64,000 bases of DNA from Muscardinus avellanarius. Taxonomy: Eukaryota > Chordata > Mammalia > Rodentia > Gliridae. The translations under genes were made by a program, and so were the position numbers. The notes beneath the pieces are model-generated. The model was given only the letters and a program-made list of their open reading frames with translations, had not been told where the DNA came from and searched no databases. Numbering within the stretch: position 1 is the stretch's first letter; each line of letters opens with the position of its first letter. The DNA lies in the NCBI GenBank assembly GCA_963383645.1, contig OY726576.1:13441659-13505658 (forward strand), in the 5' to 3' direction. Below, piece after piece: positions 60,732 to 64,000 of the stretch.

Positions 60732-61510
60732 GGGGAAGATGGCGACCGAGAAAAGCGGGGCTTAAGAGCCCCGCTAACAACAAACCTACATTACCACAAA
60801 ATCAGCGCCTTTCATAGCCAGAAAACACCATCACCAGTGAAACAAAAAATCACCAGGCTCCAGAGAGAAAGCGGACTGAGAACAGAGCCACAGAGGATAT
60901 AACCGGCCTATCGCCCGAGGACGCGGCAGACGCGGCGGCAGCAGCGCCATACTGCCGGCGAATTCACGGGACGGCTACAGCAAGCCGAGGTGAGCCACTG
61001 CGGAACAGCCAGGCGGGATTTCTCCGCGCAGAGAGCATCTAAAGTTCCCAGTGGCCGAGCTCAGCACACGCTGCAGAGATTCAGAGTGGAAACCAAAACC
61101 AAGAAGAAAAAACCAGCCCCACAGCCGAGGGCGTAGCAGCAGCGCCATATTGCCACCGGCAGCAGCAGCACCGAATCCAGCGAGGCCAATACAGCTACAT
61201 CTGCGTACTCAAGAACAGTGAGTCAAATTGCGGGCCACAGAGGAGAAATCCCAGTACTGTACTCCCTGGGACTTGACCCAGTGGGGGAGGGGCGGTGGCA
61301 GAGATATCACACCATAGGAGAACGTGCAACCTGGCACCCCCCACAGTCTAAAGCAGCCTCTAGCGACTCTCTGGGTCGAAGACTCTGTGATAAAACCCAG
61401 TAAAGGAGTAGTGGGGTCCGAGATACTACTGACTCGAGATCCAGAACACCTTAAGGGAAGTCATAGTGACCCAAGGGAAGAACCCAGAGAAGGCACAAAC
61501 ATCCGAAATC
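60732..61510 (+). promoter_or_regulatory. 5'UTR / internal promoter of the HAL1-like element
   Basis: AAGATGGCG at 60736-60744 is a YY1-type site at the RNA 5' end. The UTR is GC- and CpG-rich. The motif gcagcgccat recurs at 60941 and 61139 with similar surroundings (ccgaggacgcgg / ccgagggcg before, cgaattc / cgaatcc after), suggesting two diverged units about 198 bp apart. Confidence 0.65.
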
Positions 61511-62395
61511 ATGGGAAAGAGGAATAATACTGGAGCAATAAATGCCCACAACCCCACAACATCAGAACCCGATAAAACTGAAAATCAGAGATTTCTAGAA
61601 GATCAAATCAGGAAAATAACTGTAGAAATAATAGAGGTGCTTCGAAAAGAACTCAGAGAGAGCCAAAAAGAGATAAAGGATGCAATTAATGAAGTAAAGG
61701 CCTCAATTCAAAGCACAAACAACCGATTAGAACACATGGAGAACAGAATCTCGCTCTTAGAAGATGAGCAATCCAAAAATGAACGCATAGTTTCTAATCT
61801 AGAAAAAAATATCCGACAGCAGGAATCTGATATTGAAGAATTATGGGCCCATTTTAACAGAGCTAACCTAAGAATAATTGGAATAGAGGAGGGAAAAGAA
61901 AGTGAAACCAAAGGGATCAACAATCTCTTCAAGGAAGTAATAGCAGAAAATTTTCCAGACATAGAGCAAGAGGTCGATACACAGGTCCAGGAAACTTATA
62001 GAACTCCCTTTAGACAGGATCGGAGAAGAGGATCCCCACGCCACATAATTGTCAAAATGACCAATGTGGAAGCCAAGCAGAGAATCTTAAAGGCAACAAA
62101 AGCAAAGGGCCAAGTGACATTCAGAGACAAATCAATTAGAATCACTCCAGACTTCCCAAACCAAGTTATGAGAGCCAGAAGGGCTTGGAGTAACATATTC
62201 CAAACTCTGAAAAAAAACAACTTCCAGCCAAAAATTTCCTACCCAGCAAAACTTTCTATCAAATTAGAAGGAGAAATAAGAAGCTTCCATGACAAACAGA
62301 AACTGAAGGAATTTATGTCTTCAAAACCAGCACTAGAGAAAATACTCAAAGAGATTAACTACAAAAAAGAAATAGGTAACACACTCCAGAACTAG
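61511..62395 (+). CDS. L1-type ORF1 protein (RNA-binding chaperone), intact
   Basis: ATG 61511 to TAG 62393-62395, 294 aa. Begins MGKRNN, typical of L1 ORF1. Layout: disordered N-terminus (to about 30), a long coiled coil with heptads (about 40-130, including NRLEHMENRISLLEDEQ), an RRM starting NLRIIGIEEG, the RRRGSPRHIIVKM junction and a C-terminal domain with NNFQPKISYPAKLS. The family trimerises and binds L1 RNA in cytoplasmic RNPs. No frameshift or premature stop was found, implying recent insertion. The frame also runs 15 codons upstream to a GTG, but the ATG fits the family. It is shorter than mouse or human ORF1p. Confidence 0.88.
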   Translation: MGKRNNTGAINAHNPTTSEPDKTENQRFLEDQIRKITVEIIEVLRKELRESQKEIKDAINEVKASIQSTNNRLEHMENRISLLEDEQSKNERIVSNLEKNIRQQESDIEELWAHFNRANLRIIGIEEGKESETKGINNLFKEVIAENFPDIEQEVDTQVQETYRTPFRQDRRRGSPRHIIVKMTNVEAKQRILKATKAKGQVTFRDKSIRITPDFPNQVMRARRAWSNIFQTLKKNNFQPKISYPAKLSIKLEGEIRSFHDKQKLKEFMSSKPALEKILKEINYKKEIGNTLQN

Positions 62396-62529
62396 AGAAA
62401 CAAGATTATCCATCCAACAAACAACTAAGATTGGTTATCTGTGGAGATTCATTATTTATGTTAGTCTTTTACCTATCTCTAAATGGTATTGTTTGCCTTT
62501 ATTGTTGTTAATTTCTAGGATTCCTAGTT

Positions 62530-63130
62530 GGAATATTAATACACCTTCAGATATAGCATTTGGAAATATTTTATCCCATTCTATTAGTAACTGTTAACTC
62601 TGTTTACATTGTCTTTGGATATACAATTTTTTTTTAGGGAGTTTGTATACTCCTCTGTTGCCTGTGCCTTTGAAATCATAACCAAGAAATCACTGCCAAT
62701 TTCAATGTTGTGAGGTTTAATGACCCAGATTTTCTCCTAAAAGTTTATAGTCTTAAGATTTATATTTAGGTCTATTATCTATTTTGAGTTAATATTTGTA
62801 TATGGGATTAGGTAAGGGTCCAATTTTATTCTTTTCCATGTAATTATTATTTTTTAACAATATTTAGTTAAAAGATTAATATTTCCACCACCAAATGTTC
62901 GTGGAAACCTTGTCAAAAATAACTTGACAATATAGGGAAGAATTTAGCTCTAGGCTTTTATTTAACTCCAATGGTTTATAGATCTGCCTTTAGAATAGTA
63001 CTACACTGTTTCAATTATTGTAGCTTTATATGGTTTGAAATCAGAAAATATATATCTTCTAGCTTTGTTCTTTTTCAAGATCGTTTTGGGTACCTAGAGT
63101 CCATATTCCATATTAGGATAGATTTTTTTC
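62530..63130 (-). repeat. Old L1 ORF2 3'-region fragment, antisense inside the HAL1-like element
   Basis: Read on the - strand this resembles the C-terminal part of L1 ORF2. On the + strand it shows typical antisense L1 words such as gcctgtgcctttgaaatcataacc, ttttgagttaatatttgtatatgg and attgtagctttatatggtttgaaatcag. It is A/T-rich, full of stops and far more diverged than the flanking ORF1, so it was captured from an older L1. Confidence 0.75.
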
Positions 63131-63169
63131 TGAAAAATAAATATATAAATATATGATAGTTTCACCTAA

Positions 63170-63525
63170 AAAATAGAAAAAAATATTCTCTGGTAAGAAA
63201 GAAAGCAAAAAGAAATATTGAAATGTTATCTTTAAGTCATCAAAAGCTTGGTATCAGACAAATGAAACTGTTATGTGAGATTATCATTTTTAATTTTAGA
63301 TAAATTGCCATAATACTAGATGTCAACTACTAAGCCAAGCATGGGAGGGAGGGATAGGGAGAGAATGGGGTGGGGATTGGGTGGGGGCTGACTGGGAAAA
63401 GTGTGCATGTATGTCTACAAAAGTATGTATCCTACTATGATGTATGAATACAGTGCACCAATAAAAATAAATAAATTAAAAAAAATAAATAAATGCCAGT
63501 TTCCACCTAAAAAAAAAAAAAAAAA
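63170..63525 (+). repeat. L1-type 3'UTR and tail of the HAL1-like element
   Basis: Contains a G-rich tract (63343-63396, several GGG/GGGG runs) typical of L1 3'UTRs, then atgatgtatgaatacagtgc and accaataaaaat. A second A/T stretch with gccagtttccacct and the terminal poly(A) follow the canonical end, possibly a short 3' transduction. Confidence 0.65.
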
Positions 63526-63540
63526 AAAATACCAACATGT
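63526..63540 (+). repeat. 3' target-site duplication of the HAL1-like element
   Basis: Exact repeat of 60717-60731 directly after the poly(A) tail. The unambiguous part is taccaacatgt (11 bp). Confidence 0.88.
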
Positions 63541-63610
63541 TCATAGCAGACAGTCTTCAGTATCTGCCCAGTTCTCAACCATTCTCTCCCAGAAATTCTT
63601 CACCCCAGTA

Positions 63611-63615
<5 letters not shown>

Positions 63616-63641
<26 letters not shown>

Positions 63642-63823
63642 GGTAGTACCAGGGATTGATTGAACTCAGGGGCATTCTGCCTCCAAGCTATACCCCCAAC
63701 CTTATTTATTTTTTATTTTGAAACAGGGTTTCTCAGATTTCTGAGACTGGCCTCAAGCCTGTGATCATCCTGTCTCAGCTTCCCAAATCCTGGGATTACA
63801 GGCGTGCACTGATACGCCCAGCT
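63616..63823 (-). repeat. B1-dID SINE with long T tract
   Basis: T25 at 63617-63641, then the antisense dID (gattgaactcaggggcattc) and B1 head ending acgcccagct. The remaining 63824-64000 is single-copy; nothing recognised. Confidence 0.75.
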
Positions 63824-64000
63824 CCAGCAGCCATATTTGTACTTCATGACCCCACCACTTTGGCAGAGGGGGCACCTCTCAAAGTGTGTATCCCCCTCAC
63901 AAAGAAGCCGGGAGAGCGGGTCTGCAGGGAGACCCAAGAATGAACAGATGGGAGAACAAGACACAGAAGTGGGTGCTGGGTCAGCTCTCCCAGCTCTCTG

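Larger units (their letters stand above)
60732..63529 (+). mobile_element. ORF1-only L1 derivative (HAL1-like), TSD-bounded
   Basis: Starts ggggaagatggcgacc, the terminal YY1-type motif of L1 promoters. It continues through a GC-rich 5'UTR (to 61510), intact ORF1 (61511-62395), about 0.6 kb of older L1 ORF2 in antisense (about 62530-63130), an L1-like 3'UTR with a G-rich polypurine tract (63343-63396), AATAAA-type sequence and poly(A). No sense ORF2 is present. A 15-bp duplication (aaaataccaacatgt) flanks the whole unit at a TT/AAAA endonuclease site, so it inserted as one RNA copy. Known HAL1 elements have this ORF1-only plan. Its mobilisation would need L1 ORF2p in trans. Confidence 0.8.

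Noticed and set aside
61466..61510. Upstream extension of the L1 ORF1 frame to a GTG
   Set aside because: The ATG at 61511 begins the family-typical MGK start, and GTG initiation is not expected in a mammal.
62971..63156. 61-codon open frame after ORF1 as a possible ORF2 remnant in sense
   Set aside because: The sequence reads as antisense L1 and is not in a sense ORF2 frame.

Overview
This is 64 kb of a mammalian nuclear genome. The interspersed repeats point to a non-muroid rodent. More than 90 copies are chimeric SINEs in which a 7SL-derived B1 head is joined by an A-rich linker to a shortened ID (tRNA-Ala-type) tail, the B1-dID architecture known from squirrel-related and some other non-mouse rodents. 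Full-length ID monomers, old L1, MIR and L2 fragments and one young L1-derived element are also present. The species cannot be fixed from this window. An intact young L1 ORF1 argues mildly against lineages in which L1 is thought to be extinct.

Two protein-coding genes lie tail to tail. On the + strand, RNF24 (148 aa membrane-anchored RING-H2 E3 ligase) has five coding exons between 8323 and 20969 and a 3'UTR of about 5.2 kb ending near 26190. Its 5' noncoding exon(s) are not recognised and may lie to the left of the window. On the - strand, PANK2 (pantothenate kinase 2) has seven exons between 54.2 kb and 28338, with a 3' end probably near 27420. Its first exon sits in a CpG island (about 53.5-54.5 kb) with four CCAAT boxes. 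The precursor of miR-103a-2 lies in PANK2 intron 5 on the PANK2 strand, as in other vertebrate PANK genes. The RNF24-PANK2 tail-to-tail order matches the human 20p13 region.

Layout: 1-8.3 kb, SINE-rich sequence upstream of RNF24 coding exon 1 (intron or flank); 8.3-21 kb, RNF24 coding exons in SINE-rich introns; 21-26.2 kb, RNF24 3'UTR; 26.2-27.4 kb, short GC-rich intergenic gap; 27.4-28.3 kb, probable PANK2 3'UTR; 28.3-54 kb, PANK2 exons and introns with miR-103a-2 at 34.7 kb; 54-60.7 kb, PANK2 upstream flank dominated by multiply nested SINEs; 60.7-63.5 kb, a TSD-bounded ORF1-only L1 derivative; 63.5-64 kb, a last SINE and unique sequence.

The most interesting item is the element at 60732-63529. 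It has an L1 5'UTR with a terminal YY1-type motif, an intact ORF1, an older antisense L1 fragment where ORF2 should be, an L1-type G-rich 3'UTR, a poly(A) tail and a 15-bp target-site duplication around the whole. This is the structure of a half-L1 (HAL1-like) retrotransposon. Other notable observations are SINE nests up to four levels deep, a solo B1 head with its own TSD, fold-back SINE palindromes, a three-copy 50-nt/GT minisatellite in PANK2, and a stop codon that cuts off the human-type PANK2 mitochondrial presequence.
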